A stretch of 35,064 nt of DNA from an uncultured Prevotellaceae bacterium (GCA_902795605.1 CADBLU010000214.1:1-35064); one strand, 5' to 3'. Positions 7,995 through 17,129 are shown, counted from the stretch's first letter. Notes: a model not told the origin generated them from the sequence alone. Numbers and translations are program-made.

Positions 7995-9320
7995 CTATTT
8001 CACCTGTTCGATGACTGTGCGGATGCCTTTGATCTTCTCGCCGCGAGTGAGCTGGAGCACTTGTCGCACCCGCTCGTAAGCCACGGCAGCATAGGCATAG
8101 CGGTCTGTCACATCCACCCGCCCGACCTCGCTCTTGTCGAGTCCGCCTTTCTTGCAGAGGAACCCCACGATGTCGCCACGGCTGATTTTGTCTTTCTTTC
8201 CCTTTCCGATATAGAGGGTGGCCATACGGGGAGCCTGCGGAGGCGGCAACTCTCCGGGAAGCTCGCAGGGCTGTGTCTCGCCCACATACTCGGGCAGGTG
8301 CTCCTCCGGGCCAAGCACGAAATAGGAGGCTCCCGCCGAATGCCAGCGTGCGGTACGTCCCACACGGTGCACATACTCTTCGTTTCCGAGGGGCAGATGG
8401 TAGTGAATGATGTTGTCGACCTCCGGGATATCGAGGCCGCGCGACGCCAGGTCGGTAGCCACGAGCACCAGCGACGAGCCGTTGGAGAACCTATAGAGAG
8501 CGTCCTCACGCTTTTTCTGGTCAAGACCGCCATGGAAGGCACTGGTGACGAATCCCTCACCACGCAGGAAAGCGTCGGTGCGCTCCACACTGTCGCGGTA
8601 GTTGAGGAAGACGATGCTGCTCTGCCGGCCGAGCATCCTCAGGAGCCGGGCCAATGTGTGCAATTTGTCTTTCTCGCTACTCTGCACAGTGAAAACTCTC
8701 ACGCGCTCGCCAAGAGGCTCATCGTCATTAAGGAAGTCGACACGTCTCACTCCGCTCATGCGCACAAAACGGGGAATGCTGTCGGCATCTGTTGCCGAGA
8801 GCAGCACACGCCGGCGAAGCCGTGGCAGTGAGTCGACGGCATGGCGCATCTCATCGAGGAACCCCATGTTGAGGCATTTATCGAATTCGTCGATGACAAG
8901 ATAGGCTACCTCGTCGGTGTCGATGTTGCCCTTGTCGATATGGTCGTTGAGGCGTCCGGGAGTGGCAAAGAGCACCTGTGGCCGCACCTTGCGCATCTCA
9001 CGGTGCTCATCCATGGCGGGGCGTCCGCCGCAGACGCTCATGGAGCGCAGTCCTGCGCCGGTGGCGCGGAGCACCTCCTGCGACTGGCGGGCGAGTTCAC
9101 GGCCCGGCACGATGACCACCATCTGCAGCGCGTCGGTCTCAGGATCGAGGCACCTGAGCAGCGGGAGGAGATAAGCCAGTGTCTTTCCACTACCTGTGGG
9201 AGAGAGCACCACCACGTCGCCGTCATCGTGTGCGATAGCTTCGGCCGTGGCTTCCTGCATCTCGCTGAGACGCTCGATGCCTAACTTGTGGAGTATTGTC
9301 TGTAAGTCCATAAATGTCAT
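7995..9320 (-). CDS. DEAD-box RNA helicase, DbpA-like
   Basis: The protein has 441 residues. The helicase motifs appear in order: a Q-motif-like start (LGIERLSEMQ), motif I SPTGSGKT (40-47), PGREL (72-76), TPGRL (120-124), motif II DEFD (144-147), motif III SAT (175-177), a second RecA domain with FHGGLDQKKRE and ATDLASRGLD, and motif VI HRVGRTAR. The C-terminal 75 residues (GDIVGFLCKKGGL, then VDVTDRYAYAAV, then IKGIRTVIEQ) match the DbpA RNA-binding domain that recognises 23S rRNA, so a role in large-subunit assembly is likely. Motif II is DEFD rather than DEAD. Its ATG overlaps the stop of the upstream TPR gene by 4 bases. MDLQ three codons later is an alternative start. Confidence 0.92.
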   Translation of the reverse strand: MTFMDLQTILHKLGIERLSEMQEATAEAIAHDDGDVVVLSPTGSGKTLAYLLPLLRCLDPETDALQMVVIVPGRELARQSQEVLRATGAGLRSMSVCGGRPAMDEHREMRKVRPQVLFATPGRLNDHIDKGNIDTDEVAYLVIDEFDKCLNMGFLDEMRHAVDSLPRLRRRVLLSATDADSIPRFVRMSGVRRVDFLNDDEPLGERVRVFTVQSSEKDKLHTLARLLRMLGRQSSIVFLNYRDSVERTDAFLRGEGFVTSAFHGGLDQKKREDALYRFSNGSSLVLVATDLASRGLDIPEVDNIIHYHLPLGNEEYVHRVGRTARWHSAGASYFVLGPEEHLPEYVGETQPCELPGELPPPQAPRMATLYIGKGKKDKISRGDIVGFLCKKGGLDKSEVGRVDVTDRYAYAAVAYERVRQVLQLTRGEKIKGIRTVIEQVK

Positions 9321-10522
9321 TGTCTGAGTTTTTCGCGTAGGGCATCCATCTCCTCAAATTCCTTGCCCATATTGAGGTTGAGGTAGATGGCATATAATGC
9401 AGGCACCCATTTTCCCATTTGCTCGGGAGCCATCTGGCGGTAGCGCTCCATATAGGGACGGCTTTGGGCGTAGAGATCGTTGACGGCCTTCCGCTTCTTG
9501 CGGGAGCGCTGCATCGTGCGTTCCAGTCCTACTGCCTGATTGTAATACACAAGTCCCATGTTGCAATAGGCCTCGGGCAAACTGTCGTTGAGGGCGAGCA
9601 GCCTCTTCGTCACACGCAGGCATTCGTCGTACTTGCCCTCATTGAGCAACGCATTGCTCTTGGCCAGCACAAAGAGTGTGTTGGTGCTGTCGCTCGCCAC
9701 GGCATTGTCGATAATGATAGCAGCGCTGTCGGTCTGTTCACGGCTGTTGTAATAGTCGATGAGACGCGGAAAGAAAAACGGATGAGACGGCGAGTGGGCA
9801 AAACCGCGACGCAACATACCCACATAGGCGGCGGTATCGGCATTGAGCAGGTGCATCTCTGACACATACTGCATCACATTGTCGAAGTGGACGGTGTCGA
9901 GTTCGGCCATCTCCTTGTATTTCATCACTTTATCGGGTTGTCGCAGCCGGTATCCGGCATAGAGTGCCCAATAAGCCGCCGAGGGCATGAGGGAGTCTTT
10001 CGACTGATACTGATATTCTGCGAAGAGCGGCTGCCGGGCACAATCGATATACGTGTCGTAATAGGCCCAGGCATTGCCGAAGTCAAGTTTTCTCAAAAAG
10101 AAGGTGCCTGCATTATAGAGGTTGGGGCGCAACTGTTGGAGCATGGCAGCATTCTTTTCCCTGTGGCGGAGATTGACCTTGCCCTTCTTGTTGGGCAGTA
10201 CCTCTATGCTGTCGTATGCCTCGCAGATGAGAAACAGCCTCCTTGCCGCGGAAAAGAGCGTGGCAGTGTCATATTTCTGCTTGAGATACAGTTTCTCATT
10301 CCCTTGGTCATATTGCTTCCTGACGGCCTCTTGCAGGGTAAGCCAGATTTTCTCGTTATGTCTGTTGGCTGAGTCGGTGAGCAGGTCGCTCATCATTTTC
10401 TCTGCTCTGGCAAGTTCTTTTCCCCCCTTGATGAATGTCTGCGCCTGGGCGATGACTTTCTTCTGAGCCCCGGCCGTAAACGGCAACAACAAGAGGAGAA
10501 TGAGAGTAATAAACGGCTTCAC
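9317..10522 (-). CDS. Exported TPR-type protein, paralogue of the gene at 10782
   Basis: The protein has 401 residues with a signal peptide (MKPFITLILLLLLPFTAGAQ). The rest is nearly all helical with TPR-like pairs, for example LAKSNALLNEGKYDECLRVTKRLLALNDSLPEAYCNMGLVYYNQA. The middle part parallels the protein at 10782: both have N-x-KGKV-x-x-R, a stretch ending N-A-Y-K/Y-x-x-x-Y-x-D, and SREQTD/AAPDNE-type TPR regions. It probably works as a periplasmic scaffold; I know no function. It has its own promoter with a perfect -7 box at 10573-10580 and is coupled to the downstream helicase gene by a 4-base overlap. Confidence 0.8.
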   Translation of the reverse strand: MKPFITLILLLLLPFTAGAQKKVIAQAQTFIKGGKELARAEKMMSDLLTDSANRHNEKIWLTLQEAVRKQYDQGNEKLYLKQKYDTATLFSAARRLFLICEAYDSIEVLPNKKGKVNLRHREKNAAMLQQLRPNLYNAGTFFLRKLDFGNAWAYYDTYIDCARQPLFAEYQYQSKDSLMPSAAYWALYAGYRLRQPDKVMKYKEMAELDTVHFDNVMQYVSEMHLLNADTAAYVGMLRRGFAHSPSHPFFFPRLIDYYNSREQTDSAAIIIDNAVASDSTNTLFVLAKSNALLNEGKYDECLRVTKRLLALNDSLPEAYCNMGLVYYNQAVGLERTMQRSRKKRKAVNDLYAQSRPYMERYRQMAPEQMGKWVPALYAIYLNLNMGKEFEEMDALREKLRQ

Positions 10523-10572
10523 TTGTACTGATGCTAAATAGATGACTTGTGGATATCATTCCAATCAATTTG

Positions 10573-10605
10573 CAAAGTTAATAGATTATTTCAAGTTTTC
10601 AGCAA
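10573..10605 (-). promoter_or_regulatory. Promoter of the TPR-helicase pair
   Basis: The minus strand has a perfect TAnnTTTG box (TAACTTTG, 10573-10580) about 50 bases before the start codon at 10522. A TTG lies 22 bases upstream of it (10603-10605), slightly wider than the usual 19-20. Confidence 0.6.
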
Positions 10606-10671
10606 AAAATTGTTACCTACAGCTACATTTTAATGATAATTAATCAAATCAATTCAAGTTCCACGAGAGGA

Positions 10672-10695
10672 GGAGTGCAGGAGGAAAGGAGTGTA
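10672..10695. repeat. Short octamer array (GGAGTGTA family)
   Basis: Three 8-bp units occur in a row: GGAGTGCA, GGAGGAAA and GGAGTGTA. They match the unit of the larger octamer array at 30554-30585. The array lies between the promoter of one TPR gene and the terminator of the other. Confidence 0.55.
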
Positions 10696-10721
10696 TTAAA
10701 TTCAAAAGAGGAAGTTGAGGC

Positions 10722-10756
10722 AAAAAAAGGAGGGGTCTCACAATGTGAGCCCCTCC
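10722..10756 (-). terminator. Intrinsic terminator of the larger TPR gene
   Basis: A GC-rich stem (10729-10741 with 10745-10756, one bulge, 3-nt loop) is followed on the minus strand by seven T residues (10722-10728). It sits about 25 bases after the stop codon at 10782. Confidence 0.85.
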
Positions 10757-10781
10757 CCTATTTCGGTTGATTCAGACGGTC

Positions 10782-12038
10782 TTATTTCGTATCGGCCTCA
10801 GCGGCTTGTGTACGGGCGTCTTCAGCACCATAGAGCTGGTAGCAGCAGCGGTAGAGAGGATAAGCCCAGTTGGCCTTCTCCTTTCCGGGGTCGAGCTGCT
10901 TGGCTTTCTGCAGATAGCCGAGAGCCTCCTCGTAGATGGGACGGATCTGGTCCATTGCCTCTTTGGGCACGCGTCCGGTCTTGCCGGCGGCACGGTTCTC
11001 AGCGGCAGAGGCACGGTCGAGCTGGCAAGCGCCCAGATAGGTGAGCACCTGTGAGTTCTCGGGCTGTGTCTTCAGGGCCTTCTTGAAGAACTCGACAGCC
11101 TCGTCAAGCTTCTGGTCCATCATGGCGTTCTGTCCCTTCACGGCCCACACCACGAAGTTGTCGGGGTCGGCAGCAAGTTTCTTGTTGAACAGGGCATCGA
11201 GCTTGTCATTGAGTTTCAGACCAGAATACATGCTCACGAGCGTTCCAAACACGTTCTCATTGTCAGGAGCGGCCTCAAACTCTTTCTCCAGTTCAGCCAC
11301 ATAGTTGACAGAGTCCTGACGGGTCTTGAGCTGCTCAGCGGCCACGGCGAGCTTCAGGTTGTTGGCCTGCTCGGCAAACTTGGCATCCTTGGCTGCGATG
11401 TTGCAATATTTGTTCACACCCTTGATGTCCTTGTTCTGGTAGGCATAGACACCGGCATAGTAGGCGATGTTGTACAGGTTCTCATCGGTAGTCTTGGCAA
11501 TCTCTGCAGCCAGCAGCGGACTGTCGTGGGAGTCCACATAGCTTGCGAGATACTTATAAGCGTTCTTGATATCGCCCTTCTCCTGGAAGAAGATACCACC
11601 GTTGATGAGATGGTTACGCATGTTGACGAGGCGCTGCACATTGTTGTCGTGGAAACGTGGTTTCACCTTACCCTTCTCATTGGGCATCTGGTCATATTTC
11701 TCACACTCTTCAGCGGCATCGAATGCATTGCCGAGTGCCTGATAGAAACCGACAGAGTCGACAGGCTCCATCTTGCCGGTGCCGAGTGCCTTGTTGGCAT
11801 CATTCTTACCCATGGTCTCGTTTTCCTTGTTCACTTTCACCATGGCCAGGTCGACGAGCTTGTTGTATGCGCTGGCTTTTTCTGCTGCGCTGGCGAGTTG
11901 TCCGAGGCTGGAATTGACGAGACTTGCAGCCTCCTCATAGGTCTTAGCCTTCAGAATCGACTTGAGGGTGGGCGAATCACCCGCAAAGGCTGTTGAGGCA
12001 GATACTGCCATCAAAGCCACAATCATCATTTTTTTCAT
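10782..12038 (-). CDS. Exported TPR protein downstream of gyrA
   Basis: I place the start at the ATG giving MKKMMIVALMAVSASTAFA, a Sec signal peptide; an in-frame ATG two codons upstream (12044) is the alternative. The mature part, about 400 residues, is helical. The clearest TPR units are near the C-terminus (FVVWAVKGQNAMMDQKLDE and VEFFKKALKTQPENSQVLTYL with LGACQLDRA). It lacks membrane segments after the signal, so I infer a soluble periplasmic or surface scaffold. The gene lies about 95 bases downstream of gyrA on the same strand, ends at a strong terminator, and is followed by a paralogue at 9317. The role is unknown. Confidence 0.85.
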   Translation of the reverse strand: MKKMMIVALMAVSASTAFAGDSPTLKSILKAKTYEEAASLVNSSLGQLASAAEKASAYNKLVDLAMVKVNKENETMGKNDANKALGTGKMEPVDSVGFYQALGNAFDAAEECEKYDQMPNEKGKVKPRFHDNNVQRLVNMRNHLINGGIFFQEKGDIKNAYKYLASYVDSHDSPLLAAEIAKTTDENLYNIAYYAGVYAYQNKDIKGVNKYCNIAAKDAKFAEQANNLKLAVAAEQLKTRQDSVNYVAELEKEFEAAPDNENVFGTLVSMYSGLKLNDKLDALFNKKLAADPDNFVVWAVKGQNAMMDQKLDEAVEFFKKALKTQPENSQVLTYLGACQLDRASAAENRAAGKTGRVPKEAMDQIRPIYEEALGYLQKAKQLDPGKEKANWAYPLYRCCYQLYGAEDARTQAAEADTK

Positions 12039-12133
12039 AATCATTATTTTAAAAGGTTGTTAGAGTTTCCTCATTGTTAATTAATAAATATGTCACTCAC
12101 TTGATTGATTATATGTCATTTGACGGTTATCTC

Positions 12134-14890
12134 TTAAGACTCTGAGTCACCGCTGTCGCTCTCATCGTCAGACGGCTCTTCAGACTCGTCGATTTCATCG
12201 GTGTCCTCATCGAGTTCATCGGCATCGTCGAGTTCGTCGAGATCGTCCACATCGTCGATGTTTTCCACATCCTCGATGTCATCATCCAACTCCAGGTCCT
12301 CGATGTCCTCATCCGGCAGAGGTTCGCCGTCAGCATGGTCCACGGTCACGTCGGGCTCATTGTCACGCCTGATGCTTTCGCTCTTCTGGGCCCATTCATC
12401 TCGGCTCATCTGCTCCACAGCGGCTTCCAATTCCTCGCCCATCACCTTGCAGACGCTGGCTATCACGTCGTTCTTCTTGGTGAGGTTGATGAGTTTCACG
12501 CCCTGCGTGTTGCGACCCATCACACGGCATTCAGCCACCGACAGGCGGATGGTGATACCGCTCTTATTGATAATCATGAGGTCGTGCTCGTCGGAGACAT
12601 TCTTGATGGCCACCAGACGGCCGGTACGCTCGGTGATATTGAGCGTCTTCACGCCCTTGGTGCCACGAGAGGTCTTGCGGTAGTCCTCCACTTGCGAGCG
12701 CTTGCCGTAGCCGTTCTCACTCACCACCATGATGGTCTCTTTCTCGGCATCGTTGACCACGATCATGCCGATCACCTCATCATCGCCGCCGTCAAGTCTC
12801 ATGCCTCGCACACCGGTGGCGACACGTCCCATACTGCGCACGGCACTCTCCGAGAAGCGCACTGCACGGCCGTTGCGGTTGGCGAGCACCAGCTCATTGC
12901 GCCCGTTGGTAAGTCTCACGTCCACCACTTCGTCGCCTTCGAGGATATTGATGGCGTTCAAGCCGATGGTGCGTGGCCGGCTGTAGTATTTCAAGCAGGT
13001 CTTCTTGACAATACCTTTCTTAGTGGCGAACACCACATAGTGGTTGTTGAGGAACTGCTCGTCGTTGAGGCCACGGAGACGCAAGAAAGCGTTCACCGAG
13101 TCATCGGGGTCGATATTGAGCATGTTCTGGATGGCACGGCCCTTGGAATCCTTGTTCCCTGGCGGTATCTCATAGCACTTGAGCCAGTAGCAGCGACCCT
13201 TCTTGGTGAAGAAGAGCATGGTGTTGTGCATCGTGGCAGGATAGATAAACTCGGTGAAATCCTGCTCACGGGTGCGGGCACCCTTGCTGCCTACGCCACC
13301 GCGTGCCTGAGAGCGGAACTCGCTCAGCGGCGTGCGCTTGATATATCCCAGATGGCTCACGGTGATGACCACCGGATCGTTGGGATAGAAGTCCTCGGGA
13401 TTGAACTCCTCCGAACTGTATTTAATCTCTGTACGGCGCTCGTCGCCATATTTGGCCTTTACCTCGAGCAGTTCGTCCTTCATCACTTTCTTGCAAAGCT
13501 CAGGATCGTCGAGGATGGACTGCAGATAGGCAATCTGACGCTGCAATTCGTCATATTCGGCATGCAACTGCTCCACGCGGAGGTTGGTCAACTGCGAGAG
13601 GCGCATGTCTACGATGGCTTTCGACTGAAGTTCATCGATATTGAAACGGGCCTCGAGATTGCGCTGAGCGTCGGAAGGAGTGCTCGAGGCACGGATGATA
13701 TGCACCACCTCGTCGATATTGTCGCAAGCGATGATCAGTCCCTCAAGGATATGGGCACGTTCCTGTGCCTTGCGGAGCTCGAACTTGGTGCGGCGGATGG
13801 TCACCTCATGACGGTGCTCCACGAAATAGCCCACACACTCTTTCAGCGACAGCAGGCGCGGACGGCCCTTCACCAGTGCGATGCAATTGACTGAGAACGA
13901 GCTCTGCAGGGCGGTCATCTTAAAGAGTTTGTTGAGGATGACATTGGGGTTGGCGTCTTTCTTCACGTCTACCACGATGCGCATGCCCTGACGGCCCGAC
14001 TCATCGTTGACGTTGGAGATACCTTCTATCTTGCCTTCCTTCACCAGTTCGGCGATGTACTCGATGAGCTGGGCCTTGTTGACTCCGTAAGGAATCTCGT
14101 GCACCACAATCTTGTCGTTGGTGTCACCGCTCTCAATCTCAGCCTTGGCGCGCATCACGATGCGGCCACGACCGGTCTCATATGCGTCCTTCACACCCTG
14201 TATGCCGTAGATATAGGCACCGGTGGGGAAATCGGGAGCCTTGATATATTCCATCAGGCCCTCGGTGTCAATGTCGGGATTGTCGATATAGGCACAGCAG
14301 CCGTCAATCACTTCTCCCAAATTGTGCGTAGGAATATTGGTGGCCATACCCACGGCGATACCGTTGCCGCCGTTGACAAGCAGGTTGGGCACCTTGGTTG
14401 GCATCACCGCCGGCTCTGTGAGGGAGTCGTCAAAATTGCTCACCATGTCGACAGTGTCCTTGTCAAGGTCGTCCATGATGTGCTCACCCATCTTCGAAAG
14501 GCGGCACTCCGTATAACGCATGGCAGCCGGCGAGTCGCCGTCTACACTACCGAAGTTACCCTGACCGTCGACAAGCGTATAGCGCATGTTCCAGTTTTGC
14601 GCCATCCTCACCAATGCGCCATAGACCGAGCTGTCGCCATGGGGGTGGTACTTACCAAGCACCTCGCCCACCACGCGGGCACATTTCTTGTAAGGTTTGT
14701 CGCTGGTATTGCCTATCCCCATCATACCATAGAGGATACGGCGATGCACCGGCTTGAAGCCGTCTCTGACATCAGGCAGGGCACGTGCAACGATGACCGA
14801 CATGGAGTAGTCGATGTATGATTTCTTCATCTCCTCCTCAATGTTGATCTTAATGATCCTGTCCTGATCGTAAGTCTGATTTTCGTCCAT
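12134..14890 (-). CDS. gyrA: DNA gyrase subunit A
   Basis: The protein is 918 residues. The breakage-reunion domain runs from about 10 to 500 with the active-site Tyr126 (AAMRYTECR) and the quinolone region [17 protein letters not shown] (82-98). The beta-pinwheel C-terminal domain follows (about 510-835), with a degenerate GyrA box (RGGVGSKG) and the blade repeats [19 protein letters not shown] and [11 protein letters not shown] very acidic tail of about 75 residues (Asp, Glu and Leu repeats, about 845-918) ends the protein. The position equivalent to E. coli Ser83 is Ser; that equivalent to Asp87 is Gly91. Gyrase introduces negative supercoils with GyrB. A TPR gene follows on the same strand. 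Confidence 0.96.
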   Translation of the reverse strand: MDENQTYDQDRIIKINIEEEMKKSYIDYSMSVIVARALPDVRDGFKPVHRRILYGMMGIGNTSDKPYKKCARVVGEVLGKYHPHGDSSVYGALVRMAQNWNMRYTLVDGQGNFGSVDGDSPAAMRYTECRLSKMGEHIMDDLDKDTVDMVSNFDDSLTEPAVMPTKVPNLLVNGGNGIAVGMATNIPTHNLGEVIDGCCAYIDNPDIDTEGLMEYIKAPDFPTGAYIYGIQGVKDAYETGRGRIVMRAKAEIESGDTNDKIVVHEIPYGVNKAQLIEYIAELVKEGKIEGISNVNDESGRQGMRIVVDVKKDANPNVILNKLFKMTALQSSFSVNCIALVKGRPRLLSLKECVGYFVEHRHEVTIRRTKFELRKAQERAHILEGLIIACDNIDEVVHIIRASSTPSDAQRNLEARFNIDELQSKAIVDMRLSQLTNLRVEQLHAEYDELQRQIAYLQSILDDPELCKKVMKDELLEVKAKYGDERRTEIKYSSEEFNPEDFYPNDPVVITVSHLGYIKRTPLSEFRSQARGGVGSKGARTREQDFTEFIYPATMHNTMLFFTKKGRCYWLKCYEIPPGNKDSKGRAIQNMLNIDPDDSVNAFLRLRGLNDEQFLNNHYVVFATKKGIVKKTCLKYYSRPRTIGLNAINILEGDEVVDVRLTNGRNELVLANRNGRAVRFSESAVRSMGRVATGVRGMRLDGGDDEVIGMIVVNDAEKETIMVVSENGYGKRSQVEDYRKTSRGTKGVKTLNITERTGRLVAIKNVSDEHDLMIINKSGITIRLSVAECRVMGRNTQGVKLINLTKKNDVIASVCKVMGEELEAAVEQMSRDEWAQKSESIRRDNEPDVTVDHADGEPLPDEDIEDLELDDDIEDVENIDDVDDLDELDDADELDEDTDEIDESEEPSDDESDSGDSES

Positions 14891-15198
14891 TATGTTATAT
14901 CAAGTTGATAAGTATTTCCGACGTGAAAAACGCCGTAGAGGGCCTTAAAACGCGTTCTAAGCGATTTTGCCTCCTTTTCAAGGTGTAAAAGTACGACTAT
15001 TTTCGGACTTGGAAAAACAATTAGACGAAAATCTTCACAAAATTAAATATAATTATGAGTTATCACGTGTTTTCACTTTTCTGAGACACCCGCCATCCCC
15101 ACTCTGCCTCACTTGCGGGCGCTTTGGGCGCGTAAAAAGAGGCCTGGAGCCATGCGAATGTCACCTAATGGTGGAATATGGCGAAAAAAACGCCAGAC
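14891..15198. other. Intergenic region upstream of gyrA
   Basis: This gap carries no convincing gene. A weak -7-like box for gyrA (TACTTTTA on the minus strand, 14986-14993) lies about 95 bases before the gyrA start, but I see no -33 box at the normal distance. The left part is AT-rich. The right end holds one arm of the terminator of the gene ending at 15199. Confidence 0.4.
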
Positions 15199-15229
15199 TC
15201 AAGGCCTGGGTCTGGGTCTGGGTCTGGCG
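15184..15229 (-). terminator. Intrinsic terminator built into a coding 3' end
   Basis: An 8-bp stem CGCCAGAC/GTCTGGCG (15222-15229 with 15191-15198) is followed on the minus strand by seven T residues (15184-15190). Its 5' arm lies inside the coding sequence, and the stop codon at 15199-15201 sits in the loop, next to the Arg-Pro repeat codons. Confidence 0.75.
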
Positions 15230-15648
15230 GCGTTTCTCATTGCCTGGCGGTGGAACCGGCCTTCGGCCTGTATGACATCATAGAGCTTCGTGGCTGATAT
15301 GACGGTGAGGAAGCGGCTATGGTAATTGGTCTGAAGCTGCTTGATTTCCAGTTCCAGCCGGTCGATCTCCGCGATGACCTTGCGGCAGCCTTCCTCGTCG
15401 TTGGGCCGCACACGCTTCAGTTCACGCACTTTGTCAAACAGCACACGCTGTTTCTGGTTCATCTCACTGTAGAGAGGGAAGAAACGCGCTGCCTCCGAAG
15501 GAGTCAGGCATGCCTCGGTCGTGATGAAACGCTCGAGGTCGGCCTTGAATTTGGCGGGGTTGAAGCCATGCCTGTTCTGCGCGGCGACAGGGAGTGTCAC
15601 CATCAGGGCAAACAGGATGACAAGTGGGGTTCTCAATAGTCTTAACAT
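15199..15648 (-). CDS. Periplasmic partner protein of an ECF-type system
   Basis: The protein has 149 residues with a signal peptide ending near PVAAQ (about 1-23). The mature part is a helical, charged protein with the pattern F-x-x-x-LERFITTEACLTPSEAARFFPLYSEMNQKQR, then a long amphipathic helix (about 70-115). This arrangement is common in small proteins beside ECF sigma and anti-sigma genes in Bacteroidetes and recalls Spy/CpxP-like sensors. It ends in an Arg-Pro repeat (RPRPRPRP). It lies 3 bases downstream of the anti-sigma-like gene and is probably expressed with it. Function is inferred only from its form and context. Confidence 0.75.
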   Translation of the reverse strand: MLRLLRTPLVILFALMVTLPVAAQNRHGFNPAKFKADLERFITTEACLTPSEAARFFPLYSEMNQKQRVLFDKVRELKRVRPNDEEGCRKVIAEIDRLELEIKQLQTNYHSRFLTVISATKLYDVIQAEGRFHRQAMRNAARPRPRPRP

Positions 15649-15651
15649 GTT

Positions 15652-16008
15652 TTACTCTCCTGATAAATAGGCATAAAAATCACTTTCGTCGGCCATGATA
15701 TAGTCGGCCACGGCATCAAAATCGGCCTCCTCGGAATAACTGCCAGTGGCTGAGGCCACCGGTTTGCCTGTCTCCTCATCCTGTTGGTTGAAATAGATTC
15801 CGGCACCGAAGAGAAGAGCCACCATGGCTGCCACGGCGGCATAGGCGCGCCATGCCGTTGCCCATCTGGACCGCGGCTTGCTCACAAGTTTCACCTCATT
15901 CTCAGGAATCCTTGCCATCACCCGCTCGGTGAGCGTGTCGAAATAGCCGTCTGGAACCTTGAAAGGCGATTCTACGGGGCGCTGAGGGTTATCAAAATCG
16001 AACTTCAT
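15652..16008 (-). CDS. Anti-sigma-like single-pass membrane protein
   Basis: The protein has 118 residues. The N-terminal cytosolic part contains FKVPDGYFDTLTERVMARIP (17-36), a segment that begins many Bacteroidetes anti-sigma-like proteins. One membrane segment follows (about 52-70, AWRAYAAVAAMVALLFGAG), then a short acidic periplasmic tail (DFDAVADYIMADESDFY). No zinc-binding HxxxCxxC motif is present. In related genomes such a gene usually follows an ECF sigma gene; here none is adjacent, and upstream lies a transporter gene. An ECF-type promoter sits about 20 bases before the start codon, which suggests autoregulation. I infer a membrane regulator of an ECF sigma factor encoded elsewhere. 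Confidence 0.65.
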   Translation of the reverse strand: MKFDFDNPQRPVESPFKVPDGYFDTLTERVMARIPENEVKLVSKPRSRWATAWRAYAAVAAMVALLFGAGIYFNQQDEETGKPVASATGSYSEEADFDAVADYIMADESDFYAYLSGE

Positions 16009-16027
16009 TGTTTTAGTTTTTCTTTTT

Positions 16028-16051
16028 GACGTGTCACACGCCAGAAGGTTT
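16028..16051 (-). promoter_or_regulatory. ECF sigma-type promoter of the anti-sigma-like operon
   Basis: On the minus strand ATTAAACC, 15 bases and CGTCAAAA (AAAC-N16-CGTC) precede the start codon at 16008 by about 20 bases. The outer bases and spacing are the same as at 1813-1836. The leader would be only about 13 nt. Confidence 0.55.
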
Positions 16052-16168
16052 AATTTATTTCCACTTTTTTTGCAGCCATCTCTTTTTTATGCGCTATTAT
16101 TTCTGCTTTTGCGCTATTGTCGGTGCCTCAGAAGCGTCTGAACGCGTCTATGAAGGGAGTCTGGCTGC

Positions 16169-17089
16169 TCATTTCGACCCGATATAGAGGCAGACCATGC
16201 CGAGGAGTACAAGCGCCAAGTCCACCATTTTACTTTTGAGATTCTTCTCATGGAAGAAGACGGCTCCGAAGAGGAAAGAGACGACCACGCTGCCGCGACG
16301 TATCATCGACACGATGGAGATCATCGCCCCCGGAAGGCTCAGTGAATAGAAATAGATGAAATCGGCCGCACTGAGAAACACGCTCACGAAGATGATGCTC
16401 CAATGCCAGTGAAAAGGTGTGGTGCGCCGACGAACCGGCCACCAGACCAACAGCAGAACGGCCAGCATCATCCCGCACTGGTAGATATTATACCAGCTCT
16501 GCACCATCATCCTGTCGAGCCCTACCCCTCCGTCAGCGGGCGATGCCATGAGGTATTTGTCGTATAGACCGCTCACCGCGCCGAGCAGCGCCGACAGCAC
16601 GACAAAGTAGATCCACTTGTCGTGGCGGAAGTCTATTCCCTCCTTGCGGCCACTGCGGCTCAATAGGAAGAAGGAAAGCACGGCCAAGGCGACACCGAGC
16701 CACTGCCAGCCGTTGAGATGCTCGCCGAAGACGGCCATCGCTCCCACGAGCACCATCACGGGCCGCGTGGCATTGATGGGGCCTACGATGGTGAGCGGCA
16801 GGTACTTCATGCCAAAATAGCCAAACAGCCATGAAGAGAGCACAATGAGGCTCTTCAGCACAATATATCTGTGCCCTTCCCATCCTGCCTTTGCCACCAC
16901 GAAGGAGGAGCCGTCAAGCACATGGCTGTGGTAACTCAGCAGGATCAGCGGCAGGAAAATCAACGAGCAGAAGAGTGTGTTGAGGAAGAGCACGGGGATG
17001 ACTGCGTTGCTGCCCAGGGCTTCTTTCTTGAAGGAGTCGTAACAACCAAGCAGTGCGGCGGAGATGAATGCAAATATCAGCCAAGTCAT
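16169..17089 (-). CDS. EamA/DMT family transporter
   Basis: The protein has 306 residues, the normal length for a ten-helix EamA permease, with two similar halves. Hydrophobic segments run from the first residues (WLIFAFISAALLGCYDSFKK) to the end (VDLALVLLGMVCLYIGS). The typical features are the GPINATRPVMVLVGAMAVFGEHLNGWQWLG stretch in half one and the matching SMIRRGSVVVSFLFGAVFFHEKNLKSK in half two. Family members export or import metabolites; the substrate cannot be told from sequence. It lies 40 bases downstream of truA and could share its transcript. Confidence 0.85.
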   Translation of the reverse strand: MTWLIFAFISAALLGCYDSFKKEALGSNAVIPVLFLNTLFCSLIFLPLILLSYHSHVLDGSSFVVAKAGWEGHRYIVLKSLIVLSSWLFGYFGMKYLPLTIVGPINATRPVMVLVGAMAVFGEHLNGWQWLGVALAVLSFFLLSRSGRKEGIDFRHDKWIYFVVLSALLGAVSGLYDKYLMASPADGGVGLDRMMVQSWYNIYQCGMMLAVLLLVWWPVRRRTTPFHWHWSIIFVSVFLSAADFIYFYSLSLPGAMISIVSMIRRGSVVVSFLFGAVFFHEKNLKSKMVDLALVLLGMVCLYIGSK

Positions 17090-17129
17090 AGTGATCTTTG
17101 GATAAAAGTTGGTTTCTTCTCAAGAGATA

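Noticed and set aside
12335..13894. Long plus-strand open frame of 519 codons inside gyrA
   Set aside because: It lies antisense to a clearly recognised gene, has no family features and is His/Ala-rich as expected from the reverse of GC-rich codons.
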